A stretch of DNA of 64,000 nucleotides from an uncultured Lachnospiraceae bacterium. GTDB lineage: Bacteria > Bacillota > Clostridia > Lachnospirales > Lachnospiraceae. The notes below the pieces were generated by a model. It had not been told where the DNA came from. It did no database searches and saw only the letters and a program-made list of their open reading frames with translations. This document shows, piece by piece, positions 18,033 through 26,282 of this stretch. A program made the position numbers and the translations under genes. Positions within the stretch are counted from its first letter, which is position 1. Every line of letters begins with the position of its first letter. The stretch lies in assembly GCA_949472775.1 (NCBI GenBank), contig CASWVG010000002.1:1-64000 (forward strand), in the 5' to 3' direction.

Positions 18033-20144
18033 ATGGGTCAGATAATCAATATGAGACAGATGGAACAGAAATTGCAGCGGGCGGACAGGAAACAGTCGCG
18101 GCTCTATCTGTTCTGCAATTTTATGGCACTGATGATCATTTCGGCGTATTCTGCGCTGATGCTCTCGCCAACGGTGCAGAAGGTATTCCCGGAGGGCGGC
18201 GACAGCCGGAAACAAATGTACATGATCTTTGTGATGACGCTGCTGGGGTGCGTGGTTTTTACGATCTATGCACTTGGGTTGTTTTTCCGGCATAAGTCGA
18301 GGCAGCTCGGCGTTCTGATGGCGCTGGGCGCGTCCAGAAAGCGGCTTGCGCCGGGGTTGTATCGGGAAGTGATTTTGTTGAGCGGTGTGTCCGCTATATT
18401 GGGAACGGCAGCAGGCTTTCCCTTTGTGTGGGTCATCTGGCACGCGTTCCGGCTGTTCCTTGTGGACAGTTCAGATATGGTGCTCACCTTTGATTTCAGA
18501 TGCTTGTTTATCTCCATGCTGTTTTTGCTTCTGGTGGTTGGATTCGCCGGTCTGACGGCATGGCGGTATCTGAAAAAAACGAACATTATGGAAGTGATCA
18601 GAGAGGAGCATATCAACGAGCCTGTGAAGGAGCTTGGCAGATGGTGTGGTCCTGTGGGTTTTCTGGTACTGCTGACAGGCGCTGTGCTGGGGTACGGCGC
18701 GCCTTTGGCGTGTGATAAGTGGTTTTCCATGTTCCCGCCGGCCTGGGTGAGTGTGTTCTATGCACCCGTGTTTGTCGGACTTTACATGATCATGCTGCAC
18801 ACGGTGGTACACGGCTGGAAAAGTCATCGCAAGAATCCTTATAAGAATATCATATCCCGCAGCATGATGAAATTTCAGGGGAAACAGACGGTCAACAACC
18901 TGCTGGTGGTCACGCTGTTAATTGCAGGCGGATGCTTTGCGGTTTTCTATCTGCCGACCAACGGTATTTCGGCGGTATTGCGCTATGCGTCTCTGCCCTA
19001 TGATTATTTCTATAAATATCAGGCGGATCAGGACATGCCGGACAGGACAGAGATCGAAGCTCTTGGCAGAGAATATGACCTTTCCTTAAAAGACTGGAAC
19101 GAGTGCGATTATGTCACTGTGGGAATGGGCGGAATGGCTAAAATTTATGAAGAAGACGGTCTGCGGTATCATATCGAATATGTCCCTATGCAGCAGGAGG
19201 CAATGGTACTTTCCGAAGACGCTTATCAGATGATTACCGGACAGGAAGTGGACGTTGAGCCGGGCACTTACTGGTGTCTGAATGATAAGGCGGAAACTTC
19301 CCTCTATGTCAATGATTCCGCAAAGGAGATCACCAATATGACGACGAGGAAGGTGCTTGCCACAGAGTTTGCAGGATTCCTGCACTATGATCATCTCGCG
19401 GAGACGATACCTTGCTGCGTGCTTGACAATGCGGACTATGCCTTGATATCCGAAGGACTGACGGACGACTGGCGGGGGCGTTTTGTGGCATTTAATGTGG
19501 ACGGAAAGGATTCCTATCCCTTTGCCAATGCCTTTTTTCGTCTCTTCGTATCGTCCTTTGATGAATCCTGCGAGCGCCCTTCCTACTATGACCGGGTACA
19601 GAAAATCAGGGAAAACGAGGAGGGAAAAGAATATTGGGGAGACACGGATGATATGACGACGATTCGTTATGAAATGGCGGACTCCTTTATGTTCAGAAAC
19701 TTTTGGGTTTACATGCCGAGTTTTCGGATCTTGAGTCAGAATGATTATCTGCGCAACATGGCGGTAATGTTTATGATGTTCCTCTTTATCTTCATCGTGT
19801 GCATGATCACGGCGCTGGTGGTGTGCTATACCCGCTGTCAGAGCATTGCCCTCAATAACCGCTACATTTTTGACGATCTGAAAAAACTGGGGGCGTCGCC
19901 CGTCTTTCTGGACAAGGAAGTGCGCAGCCAGTGCGGCAATGTATTCAAGGTGCCTTCTATGGTTGGTACGACAGCAATGTTTTTGCTGTTTTCCATGATT
20001 CTGTACGCTAATGACGGCAGGATGTTAAAGACGGAATGGATGGCTATGGGTGTATGCCTTTGTATCATTGCGGCGATCGGCGGGGTGATTTACGCGGTAT
20101 ACCGCTCTTCGGTGCGGGCGATTAAGGCGCAGCTTCAGATTTGA
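18033..20144 (+). CDS. FtsX-family ABC permease, large
   Basis: About 703 aa from the ATG at 18033, chosen because GGAGGA lies 6 nt upstream (an in-frame ATG at 17997 does not have one). Seen: TM1 near residues 28-50, an FtsX unit with SRQLGVLMALGASRKRLAPGLYREV, further helix pairs, a roughly 230-residue extracytoplasmic domain in the second half, and a terminal set of three helices. Size and layout resemble BceB-type permeases of antimicrobial-peptide resistance, though the kinase here is GHKL and not the BceS type. Its stop overlaps the convergent AraC gene by 23 bp. Confidence 0.88.
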   Translation: MGQIINMRQMEQKLQRADRKQSRLYLFCNFMALMIISAYSALMLSPTVQKVFPEGGDSRKQMYMIFVMTLLGCVVFTIYALGLFFRHKSRQLGVLMALGASRKRLAPGLYREVILLSGVSAILGTAAGFPFVWVIWHAFRLFLVDSSDMVLTFDFRCLFISMLFLLLVVGFAGLTAWRYLKKTNIMEVIREEHINEPVKELGRWCGPVGFLVLLTGAVLGYGAPLACDKWFSMFPPAWVSVFYAPVFVGLYMIMLHTVVHGWKSHRKNPYKNIISRSMMKFQGKQTVNNLLVVTLLIAGGCFAVFYLPTNGISAVLRYASLPYDYFYKYQADQDMPDRTEIEALGREYDLSLKDWNECDYVTVGMGGMAKIYEEDGLRYHIEYVPMQQEAMVLSEDAYQMITGQEVDVEPGTYWCLNDKAETSLYVNDSAKEITNMTTRKVLATEFAGFLHYDHLAETIPCCVLDNADYALISEGLTDDWRGRFVAFNVDGKDSYPFANAFFRLFVSSFDESCERPSYYDRVQKIRENEEGKEYWGDTDDMTTIRYEMADSFMFRNFWVYMPSFRILSQNDYLRNMAVMFMMFLFIFIVCMITALVVCYTRCQSIALNNRYIFDDLKKLGASPVFLDKEVRSQCGNVFKVPSMVGTTAMFLLFSMILYANDGRMLKTEWMAMGVCLCIIAAIGGVIYAVYRSSVRAIKAQLQI

Positions 20145-21033
20145 GAGTTCGGTTTCTGTATTCCCGCGGCGTACAGTTATAAAACCGCTTGAACATTTTG
20201 GCAAAATGGCTCTGGCTGTCAAAGCCGCAGAGTGTCCCGATCTCTGAAATGCTGGCGGACGGATTTGTAAGCAACAGTTCGGCTCCCTGCATCACCCGGT
20301 ATTTCAATAAATACTGGATGGGCGGGAGCTGGATTGTTTTTTGAAAACAGCGCAGACATTCCCTCTCGCTGATGCCGGCTTCCCTTGCGATATCCGACAC
20401 GGAAATGGGTTCGGCAAAATGCTTGTGGATATAAGCGAGCAGCCTGCTGAGGCGGAGGTTGTCCTGATTGGGCGCTGCCTCCGGCAAATCCATCTGCGGC
20501 GAAAATTTCTGATACAGAAAAAGACAGATGCGGGACAGGTTTTCCCGCACGGTAAATTCAAAACCGTAGTGATCCCCGGCAAGCGCCTCAAAAGCGCGGC
20601 GAAACAGACATGCTACCCCTTCACCGGAATCTGCGCTTATGTAATAGCCGGAAAAGGCGGGGCAGGCTATGAGGGGGGATATATATTTTTTGGAAAAGAC
20701 AGAATCCTCTTTTCCGCTGATGAGCGCCGGGCTGAAAACGAGGGAATGCAGGGAACCCTCCGGGACTGCTGTCGCGTAATGGACGATATTGGCATTGATG
20801 ACAAGGCAGTCCCCTTTTTTTAACAGAAAGGATTGGGAGGGGATTTTTACCTCGATCTGCCCGTTTTCTATGTATATGATTTCTATTTCTTCATGCCAGT
20901 GCCACGGAATACTGTCTTCCGGCCTGTCTGTGTGGCGGGATGCGTACCCGGCGCAGGGGAACGCAAGGCTGCCGTGGGGCTGCAGCTCTTTTGACACGCT
21001 GTTTAAGTTTAGTCCGCATTCTTGTAATGCCAT
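20122..21033 (-). CDS. AraC family regulator with cupin sensor
   Basis: 303 aa. Seen: N-terminal cupin with PWHWHEEIEIIYIENG and KKGDCLVINANIVHYA, then the AraC HTH pair near 200-300 (SDIAREAGISERECLRCFQK; GFDSQSHFAKMFKRFYNCTPREYR). GGAGGA precedes the ATG. Divergent from an MFS gene with overlapping promoters, so that MFS gene is the likeliest target. Confidence 0.92.
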   Translation of the reverse strand: MALQECGLNLNSVSKELQPHGSLAFPCAGYASRHTDRPEDSIPWHWHEEIEIIYIENGQIEVKIPSQSFLLKKGDCLVINANIVHYATAVPEGSLHSLVFSPALISGKEDSVFSKKYISPLIACPAFSGYYISADSGEGVACLFRRAFEALAGDHYGFEFTVRENLSRICLFLYQKFSPQMDLPEAAPNQDNLRLSRLLAYIHKHFAEPISVSDIAREAGISERECLRCFQKTIQLPPIQYLLKYRVMQGAELLLTNPSASISEIGTLCGFDSQSHFAKMFKRFYNCTPREYRNRTLKSEAAP

Positions 21034-21157
21034 TTGGCAGTCCTCCTGATTTTATTCCCGTGCGCCATGTTCTGATTATGCGCTGCGCAATCGGAAAATG
21101 GAGCGCCAGGTATACATCTGACATCATAGGTATCAGTATGTCTGGCGGTTTTGTTAT

Positions 21158-21186
21158 ATTATATGTCTGAAAATGAGTTGTATCAA
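21158..21186 (-). promoter_or_regulatory. Sigma-A promoter for the AraC-type gene
   Basis: Minus strand TTGATA, 17 nt, TATAAT. Its -35 overlaps the -35 of the divergent MFS promoter. Confidence 0.65.
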
Positions 21187-21206
21187 GTGCCTGTTGACGG
21201 TATTCT
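21178..21206 (+). promoter_or_regulatory. Sigma-A promoter for the MFS gene
   Basis: TTGTAT, 17 nt, TATTCT, 31 nt from the ATG at 21237; shares bases 21181-21183 with the divergent -35. Confidence 0.6.
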
Positions 21207-21236
21207 TTTAATAAGGAAAAACAGGAGGGCGATACG

Positions 21237-22409
21237 ATGTTTCAACTATTGCTTGTGATTATTTATCTGGCTTTTATCAGTCTGGGGCTTCCGGACTCTC
21301 TTTTGGGCGCTGCGTGGCCGGTCATGTATCGGGAATTTTCGGTGCCGGTTTCCTATGCGGGCGGCATTTCCATGATTATCGCGGCAGGAACCATTGTTTC
21401 CAGCTTACAGAGCGACCGTCTGACGAAAAAGCTGGGAACGGGAAAAGTGACGGCTTTCAGCGTGCTTATGACGGCAGCGGCGCTGTTCGGATTTTCCGTC
21501 AGTCACAGTTATGCGGCGTTATGCCTTTGGGCAATTCCTTACGGGCTGGGCGCCGGGAGCGTGGACGCGTCCTTAAACAATTATGTGGCGCTTCACTATG
21601 CGAGCAGGCATATGAGCTGGCTTCACTGCATGTGGGGCGTGGGGGCGTCCCTTGGTCCGTATATTATGGGATATGCGCTGACGGGCGGACATGGCTGGAA
21701 CATGGGGTACCGCTATATTGCCATTCTTCAGATCGTGTTGACGGCGGTCCTGCTTTTCAGCCTGCCTCTGTGGAAAAAGCGGACAGCGGAGGGGGCAGAT
21801 TCATCCGGGGAGGCAAATGCAAAACCGCTTTCCCTGCGGCAGATTTTCCGCATACCGGGAGCGAAGGAAATCATGGTGACATTTTTTTGTTACTGTGCGT
21901 TAGAGCAGACGGCAGGACTGTGGGCGAGCAGCTACCTTGTACTGCAGCGAGGGCTTTCGGCGGAAACAGCGGCAGGGTTTGCAGGTCTGTTTTATATCGG
22001 GATTACAGTGGGGAGAGCCGCCGGCGGATTTTTGACGATGAAGTTAAACGATACGCAGATGATTCGGCTTGGACAGGGGCTGATCCTGTGCGGCATCGTG
22101 TTCCTGCTCCTTCCTTTTGGAGAGACAACTGCTTTGACCGGTCTGGTCATTACGGGTCTGGGATGTGCGCCCATTTACCCATCCGTCATACATTCCACGC
22201 CGGCGCATTTCGGGGCGGACAAATCGCAGGCGGTGATCGGGGTGCAGATGGCGTCCGCCTATGTGGGAACCTGCCTTATGCCGCCTGTGTTCGGTTTTCT
22301 GGCAAACCATATCGGCGCGTTTCTGTACCCGGTATTTTTGCTGGCAATATTGCTGCTTATGGTTGTCATGCATGAAAAGATGCTGTCTGTGGTGCGGCGG
22401 GAATGCTAA
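21237..22409 (+). CDS. MFS transporter
   Basis: 390 aa with about twelve hydrophobic helices. Seen: LGLPDSLLGAAWPVMYREF at the start, a charged loop SDRLTKKLGTGK corresponding to the MFS A-motif between TM2 and TM3, and GLGAGSVDASLNNYVALHY in the fourth to fifth helices, a pattern found in sugar/fucose-permease-like MFS proteins. AGGAGGG precedes the ATG. Controlled, one may infer, by the divergent AraC regulator. Substrate not known; sugar or drug both possible. Confidence 0.88.
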   Translation: MFQLLLVIIYLAFISLGLPDSLLGAAWPVMYREFSVPVSYAGGISMIIAAGTIVSSLQSDRLTKKLGTGKVTAFSVLMTAAALFGFSVSHSYAALCLWAIPYGLGAGSVDASLNNYVALHYASRHMSWLHCMWGVGASLGPYIMGYALTGGHGWNMGYRYIAILQIVLTAVLLFSLPLWKKRTAEGADSSGEANAKPLSLRQIFRIPGAKEIMVTFFCYCALEQTAGLWASSYLVLQRGLSAETAAGFAGLFYIGITVGRAAGGFLTMKLNDTQMIRLGQGLILCGIVFLLLPFGETTALTGLVITGLGCAPIYPSVIHSTPAHFGADKSQAVIGVQMASAYVGTCLMPPVFGFLANHIGAFLYPVFLLAILLLMVVMHEKMLSVVRREC

Positions 22410-22553
22410 ATGAATTTTTTGGCAAGCAAATGATTCCATCTGGAATTTGTGACGATTCGGAATGGAAGAAGGAATGCGTGCGGTGACAGTGTGAAAAGAT
22501 ATTTCAGAGAGGCCAGGACAGGGGAAATAAAATACACAGAACAGGAGGACAGC

Positions 22554-23447
22554 ATGATTGATTTGCATATGCACAGCAGATACAGCGATGACGGGGAGTA
22601 CACCCCGTCTGAGCTGGTGGAGAAATGTGAAAGAGCGGGCGTCCGCCTGATGTCGGTGACGGACCATAACTGCGCGAAAGCAAATGAGGAAGCGCAGAGG
22701 GCGGCGGAGGAAAGGGGCATACGGTATATTCCGGGCATCGAGATTGACTGCACCTATGAGAACATAAATTTCCATGTGCTAGGATATGGTATTGACTATC
22801 GGGACAGCGGCTTTGAGGCAGTCGAAAAGAATGTGGCGGATCAGAGCGCGCAGGCTTCTCTGGAAAGGCTGGAAAAAACGCGGGCGTCAGGGTTTTCCCG
22901 TATTACGGAAGGGGATATGCTGGCATTATCAGAAAACAGTTACTGGCAGAGGTGCTGGACGGGGGAAATGTTTGCGGAGGTTTTGCTGGCAATGCCGGAG
23001 TATGCGGAACATCCGCTTTTAAAACCGTACAGACCCGGCGGGGCAAGAAGCGATAATCCTTATGTCAATTTTTACTGGGACTACTATTCACAGGGAAAAC
23101 CGTGCTATGCGAAGACGGTCTATCCGACAATGGAAGAGACCCTTGACACGATCCACAAAGGGCGGGGCGCGGCAGTTCTGGCCCATCCCGGCGTAAATCT
23201 GAAAGGGAGAGAGTCTTTGCTGGAGGGGATTATGGGGCTTGGAATTGACGGGATCGAGGCGTTTTCCAGCTATCACAGCCCGGAGCAGGCGGAAAAGTTT
23301 TACCGCGCGGCAAAAGAACATCATGTATTTGCCACCTGCGGCAGCGACTACCACGGGAAAACAAAACCGTCCATTGTGATCGGGCAGCATGGGTGCACGG
23401 TGCCGGAGGGGGAAGTGGAAAAGGCGCTGGAGCGGATGGGTTTGTAA
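22554..23447 (+). CDS. PHP domain phosphoesterase (YciV/RNase AM-like)
   Basis: 298 aa. Seen: LHMHSRYSDDG with the first two metal-binding His residues, SVTDHN, PGIEIDC, a helical insert, LAHPGV and the late GSDYHG motif, giving the full set of PHP metal ligands. Close relatives act as 3',5'-nucleotide phosphatases or 5'-3' exonucleases on short RNA. AGGAGGA lies 4 nt before the ATG at 22554; the frame extends further up without such a site. Same direction as the MFS gene, 144 bp away. Confidence 0.87.
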   Translation: MIDLHMHSRYSDDGEYTPSELVEKCERAGVRLMSVTDHNCAKANEEAQRAAEERGIRYIPGIEIDCTYENINFHVLGYGIDYRDSGFEAVEKNVADQSAQASLERLEKTRASGFSRITEGDMLALSENSYWQRCWTGEMFAEVLLAMPEYAEHPLLKPYRPGGARSDNPYVNFYWDYYSQGKPCYAKTVYPTMEETLDTIHKGRGAAVLAHPGVNLKGRESLLEGIMGLGIDGIEAFSSYHSPEQAEKFYRAAKEHHVFATCGSDYHGKTKPSIVIGQHGCTVPEGEVEKALERMGL

Positions 23448-23555
23448 CAGTAGTTTTGGTGTGGTAGAATGTAAGGTAAACGCAAGGTTTCCACAAGGCG
23501 CACGTAAGGGCGGCATGATATCTTATCTTGTAAAGACAGACAGGAGGATATCATT

Positions 23556-23948
23556 ATGAAGAAAAACGTGTTAGTGGGAATCGGAATTGCTGTAGCGGTT
23601 GTGGCGGCTCTGCTCAGTCTTGGCGCGTGGCTCTACTCGGGGAGTGGAAGTATTTATTATTACACGCAGATTGACAATAGCAGGATCGTAGACGGCAAGC
23701 CGCGGGACGGTGTGATTGATATGCAGGGAGGCATGAGCTATTCCTATACGCTGCCTGCTTACAATGAAAAAGGCGTGGAAAAAGAAATTACCTTCGGGGC
23801 ATCCCGGGCATTGCGGGAGGGTGCTTTTTTGAGACTGACCGTCAGCCCGATTCGCGGCGTGGTGGAATGGAGCGAGGTGCAGTATGAGGAACTGCCGGAG
23901 GCGGTGCAGGAGTGCTATGACGCGGGAAAAATCCATTTATCGGAGTGA
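23556..23948 (+). CDS. YxeA family (DUF1093) exported protein
   Basis: 130 aa. Seen: an N-terminal membrane anchor or uncleaved signal (about 5-27), YYYTQIDNSR, the YSYTLPAYNEKGVEKEITFGASRALREGAFLRL core and VVEWSEVQYEELP, which are typical for YxeA/DUF1093. Small OB-like exported proteins of this kind have no known reaction; some are tied to cell-envelope stress. GGAGG precedes the start. The next gene overlaps its end by 32 bp. Confidence 0.85.
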   Translation: MKKNVLVGIGIAVAVVAALLSLGAWLYSGSGSIYYYTQIDNSRIVDGKPRDGVIDMQGGMSYSYTLPAYNEKGVEKEITFGASRALREGAFLRLTVSPIRGVVEWSEVQYEELPEAVQECYDAGKIHLSE

Positions 23949-24792
23949 AAAATCTAAAAAAGAGGTTTTGGAGTTGTATGACAGGCAGATGGAAAGTCTG
24001 AAACTGTCGTACACAGATTTATATATAGACACTTCTTTCGGGAAAACGCATTTGATTGCGTGCGGCAGCCCGGCGGGAAAACCTTTGCTGGTTTTTCACG
24101 GCGGCAATGCGACGACTGCGTACAATCTGAAGTATTGCGACTTCCTGCTCGAAGAGTTTCACATTTTTGCTGTGGATACAATCGGGCATCCCGGTAAGAG
24201 CGCGGAGGTCTCACTGTCGCCCCGGAATCGGGATTACGGGAAGTGGGCGGTTGAAGTCATCAAAGGTCTGGGGTTTCGGAAGATGGCATGTTTCGGCGGT
24301 TCGTTTGGGGCGGGAATCTTAGTGAAAGCCATGTGTGTGGCGCCAGAGGCTGTTGAACGAAGTGTACTGCTGGTGCCGTCCGCGATTCAGAATGCGCCTG
24401 CCCTTAAGAGTATCAACATGGCGTTCCCGATGCTCATGTACTGGCTTACCCACAAAGAAAAATGGTTTGTGAAGTGTCTTCTTCCGATGGCGGTAACAGA
24501 AGACAATATCACAAAGGATATTTTGCAAACCGCCCGCTGCAGTATTGACCATGCAAAGATTAAGTCTGTCATGCCGCAAAACGAGAGCTGTGAGGCGCTT
24601 GGCAAATATCAAAATCCCGTGCTTGTCATGGCGGCGGAGAAGGACTGCCTGTTTCCGGCTAAAAAGGTTCTTCGGAAGGCGCGAAAAGTCTGGAAACAAA
24701 GCGTTTGTTACCTGCTAAAGGACAGAGGACATATACACAAACTGACGGATCGGGAGAAGAAAATGATTGTTGACTTTCTGATTGTGGAATGA
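23917..24792 (+). CDS. Alpha/beta hydrolase
   Basis: 291 aa. Seen: LLVFHGGNATTAYN (oxyanion HGG), VDTIGHPGKS, the nucleophile elbow GGSFGAG, a late AAEKDCLFPA acid region and DRGHIHKL with the catalytic His. It looks like a serine hydrolase of the esterase/lipase sort; substrate unknown. The ATG at 23917 has AGGAG just upstream and overlaps the yxeA-like gene in another frame, implying coupled translation. Confidence 0.87.
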   Translation: MTREKSIYRSEKSKKEVLELYDRQMESLKLSYTDLYIDTSFGKTHLIACGSPAGKPLLVFHGGNATTAYNLKYCDFLLEEFHIFAVDTIGHPGKSAEVSLSPRNRDYGKWAVEVIKGLGFRKMACFGGSFGAGILVKAMCVAPEAVERSVLLVPSAIQNAPALKSINMAFPMLMYWLTHKEKWFVKCLLPMAVTEDNITKDILQTARCSIDHAKIKSVMPQNESCEALGKYQNPVLVMAAEKDCLFPAKKVLRKARKVWKQSVCYLLKDRGHIHKLTDREKKMIVDFLIVE

Positions 24793-24810
24793 AGCGGGTG
24801 AGGGTATAAT
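24782..24810 (+). promoter_or_regulatory. Sigma-A promoter for the MNT/HEPN pair
   Basis: TTGTGG, 17 nt, TATAAT; the -35 overlaps the end of the hydrolase gene. Confidence 0.6.
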
Positions 24811-24860
24811 AAAATCATAAAATATGTGTTTAGTACGGAATATTTGTGGAGGTGAGATGG

Positions 24861-25190
24861 ATGCTGTCTGAGGGTATAAAGAAAGAACTGGTGAGTGGAT
24901 TAACAGAAATCTTTCAAAATAACATGTCTATGATTATATTGTATGGATCAGTTGCGAGGGGTGAGGCAACTGACGACAGCGACGTTGATATAGCCATTAT
25001 TGTAAAAGAACAGATGGACAGTAATACAAAGAAACGGCTTGTCGGTTGGGCAGCGCACATGGATATCTGTTATGAAAGAGTGTTTTCCATTGTGGATATA
25101 CAAGAAAGGAATATGGAGAAGTGGGGACATATTCTACCTTTTTATCAGAACGTGCGAAAGGAAGGAATTGTCTTATGGAAGGCGGCGTAA
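24861..25190 (+). CDS. MNT-type minimal nucleotidyltransferase (putative antitoxin)
   Basis: 109 aa. Seen: ILYGSVARGEATDDSDVDIAI, the GS-x10-DxD motif of DNA polymerase beta-type minimal nucleotidyltransferases. Known MntA antitoxins modify a HEPN toxin with AMP; here a HEPN gene overlaps by 16 bp. The ATG at 24861 follows GGAGGTGA; a GTG at 24846 is weaker. The pair is visibly richer in A+T than its neighbours, which hints at transfer. Confidence 0.85.
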   Translation: MLSEGIKKELVSGLTEIFQNNMSMIILYGSVARGEATDDSDVDIAIIVKEQMDSNTKKRLVGWAAHMDICYERVFSIVDIQERNMEKWGHILPFYQNVRKEGIVLWKAA

Positions 25191-25573
25191 AAGAACTGGC
25201 GGGATATCGTCTGGCAAGAGCAAGAGAAATGTTGTCAGCATCGAAGGGAAATCTGGAAATCGGGGAATTTAAGACTTCATTAAACAGGTCATATTACGCT
25301 GTTTTTCATGCAATGCGCTCAGCGAATGCGTTAAAGGGATTTGATTCTTCAAAACATTCAGGCGTAATTGCCTTCTTTACCAGAGAGTATTTGAAAACAG
25401 AAATTTTGGATAGGAAACTGGCTGACATTATAAAGGACAGCTCGTTTTGCAGAGAGAAATCCGATTATGACGATTTTTATGTTGCTGGTCGGGCAGAGGC
25501 GGAGGAACAGCTAAAAAATGCGGAACGCTTTGTCAAACAGATAGAGGATTATGTTGAAGGTTATAGAGTATAA
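25175..25573 (+). CDS. HEPN domain protein (putative toxin partner)
   Basis: 132 aa. Seen: an all-helical HEPN/UPF0332-type fold with SLNRSYYAVFHAMRSA (Arg38-x6-His45) and the late YDDFYVAGRAEAEEQLKNAE. In HEPN RNases Rx4-6H carries catalysis; this family's activity is less settled than in HepT, where the motif is Rx4HxY. Overlaps the MNT gene, so made in fixed ratio with it. Toxin-antitoxin use is inferred from this layout. Confidence 0.83.
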   Translation: MEGGVKELAGYRLARAREMLSASKGNLEIGEFKTSLNRSYYAVFHAMRSANALKGFDSSKHSGVIAFFTREYLKTEILDRKLADIIKDSSFCREKSDYDDFYVAGRAEAEEQLKNAERFVKQIEDYVEGYRV

Positions 25574-25584
25574 AGGAGCCCCAG

Positions 25585-26067
25585 ATGCTTTCCCACCCCA
25601 TCCCACCGCTCTACGACGAGCATTCCAAAATTTTGATACTTGGCAGTTTTCCCTCGGTGAAATCGAGGGAGCAGCAGTTCTTCTACGGTCATAAGCAGAA
25701 CCGCTTCTGGCGGGTGATGGCGCAGGTACTGGACTGTGCGGTGCCGGAGACTGTCGAACAGAAAAGGGAGATGCTTTTGTCCCACCATATTGCGGTGTGG
25801 GATGTGATTGCGAGCTGCGAGATCACAGGCTCCTCGGATGCCAGCATCCGGGATGTGACGCCCAACGATTTATCACAGATTTTAAACTGTGCGGACATCC
25901 ATGCCATTTACACCAACGGCGGGAAAGCGCAGCAGCTGTACCAGAAATATATTTTCCCGGTGACGGGGCGGGAGGCGGTTGCCCTGCCGTCCACGAGCCC
26001 GGCGAATGCGGGGTATTCGCTGGAACGGCTGGTGGAGACATGGCGAATGATACGGGAAGAACTGTAA
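25585..26067 (+). CDS. DNA-deoxyinosine/uracil glycosylase (UDG superfamily)
   Basis: 160 aa base-excision repair enzyme of the UDG fold, closest in look to family 6 (hypoxanthine-DNA glycosylase). Seen: ILGSFPSVKSREQQFFYGHKQNRFW for motif 1 and YTNGGKA plus LPSTSPAN for the second motif. It would remove deaminated bases from DNA. Begins 11 bp after the HEPN gene with AAGGAG upstream, so probably on the same transcript. Confidence 0.9.
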   Translation: MLSHPIPPLYDEHSKILILGSFPSVKSREQQFFYGHKQNRFWRVMAQVLDCAVPETVEQKREMLLSHHIAVWDVIASCEITGSSDASIRDVTPNDLSQILNCADIHAIYTNGGKAQQLYQKYIFPVTGREAVALPSTSPANAGYSLERLVETWRMIREEL

Positions 26068-26145
26068 AATATTCCGGGTTTAGAAATACATTTTTATGAA
26101 ATGGGAAACTGTGGCAGCAGTTCCAAAATAAAAGGAGGTAGCAGG

Positions 26146-26190
26146 ATGCCGTTAGTATTGTGCATTGCAGACGCTCCATGCAGAGGATGA
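26146..26190 (+). CDS. Leader peptide of 14 codons before the MFS gene
   Basis: ATG after a strong AAAGGAGGT, reading MPLVLCIADAPCRG and a TGA. It lies 92 nt before the MFS start. Its last codons form the left arm of a hairpin, so ribosome position would decide folding. Read as a ribosome-sensing leader of an efflux gene; inference. Confidence 0.5.
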   Translation: MPLVLCIADAPCRG

Positions 26191-26232
26191 GGACGCTGTA
26201 TGGAGGAGAGACCTAAGAGGGTATCGTCCTCA
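26174..26232 (+). promoter_or_regulatory. Competing hairpins (attenuator-like)
   Basis: Stem A pairs 26174-26183 with 26196-26205 (10 bp, one G-U). Stem B pairs 26188-26195, the loop of stem A, with 26225-26232 (8 bp). Stem A overlaps the end of the leader peptide. There is no U tract, so control would act on translation or through another factor. Confidence 0.5.
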
Positions 26233-26282
26233 GCCTTTGCATCCTGAAGGTAACGTAAGCAGAAAAGAAGGAGCAAAGGAAA

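Noticed and set aside
21314-22375. Open frame of 353 codons on the plus strand
   Set aside because: Alternate frame of the MFS gene; the product is Gly/Arg/Cys-rich and lacks membrane helices.
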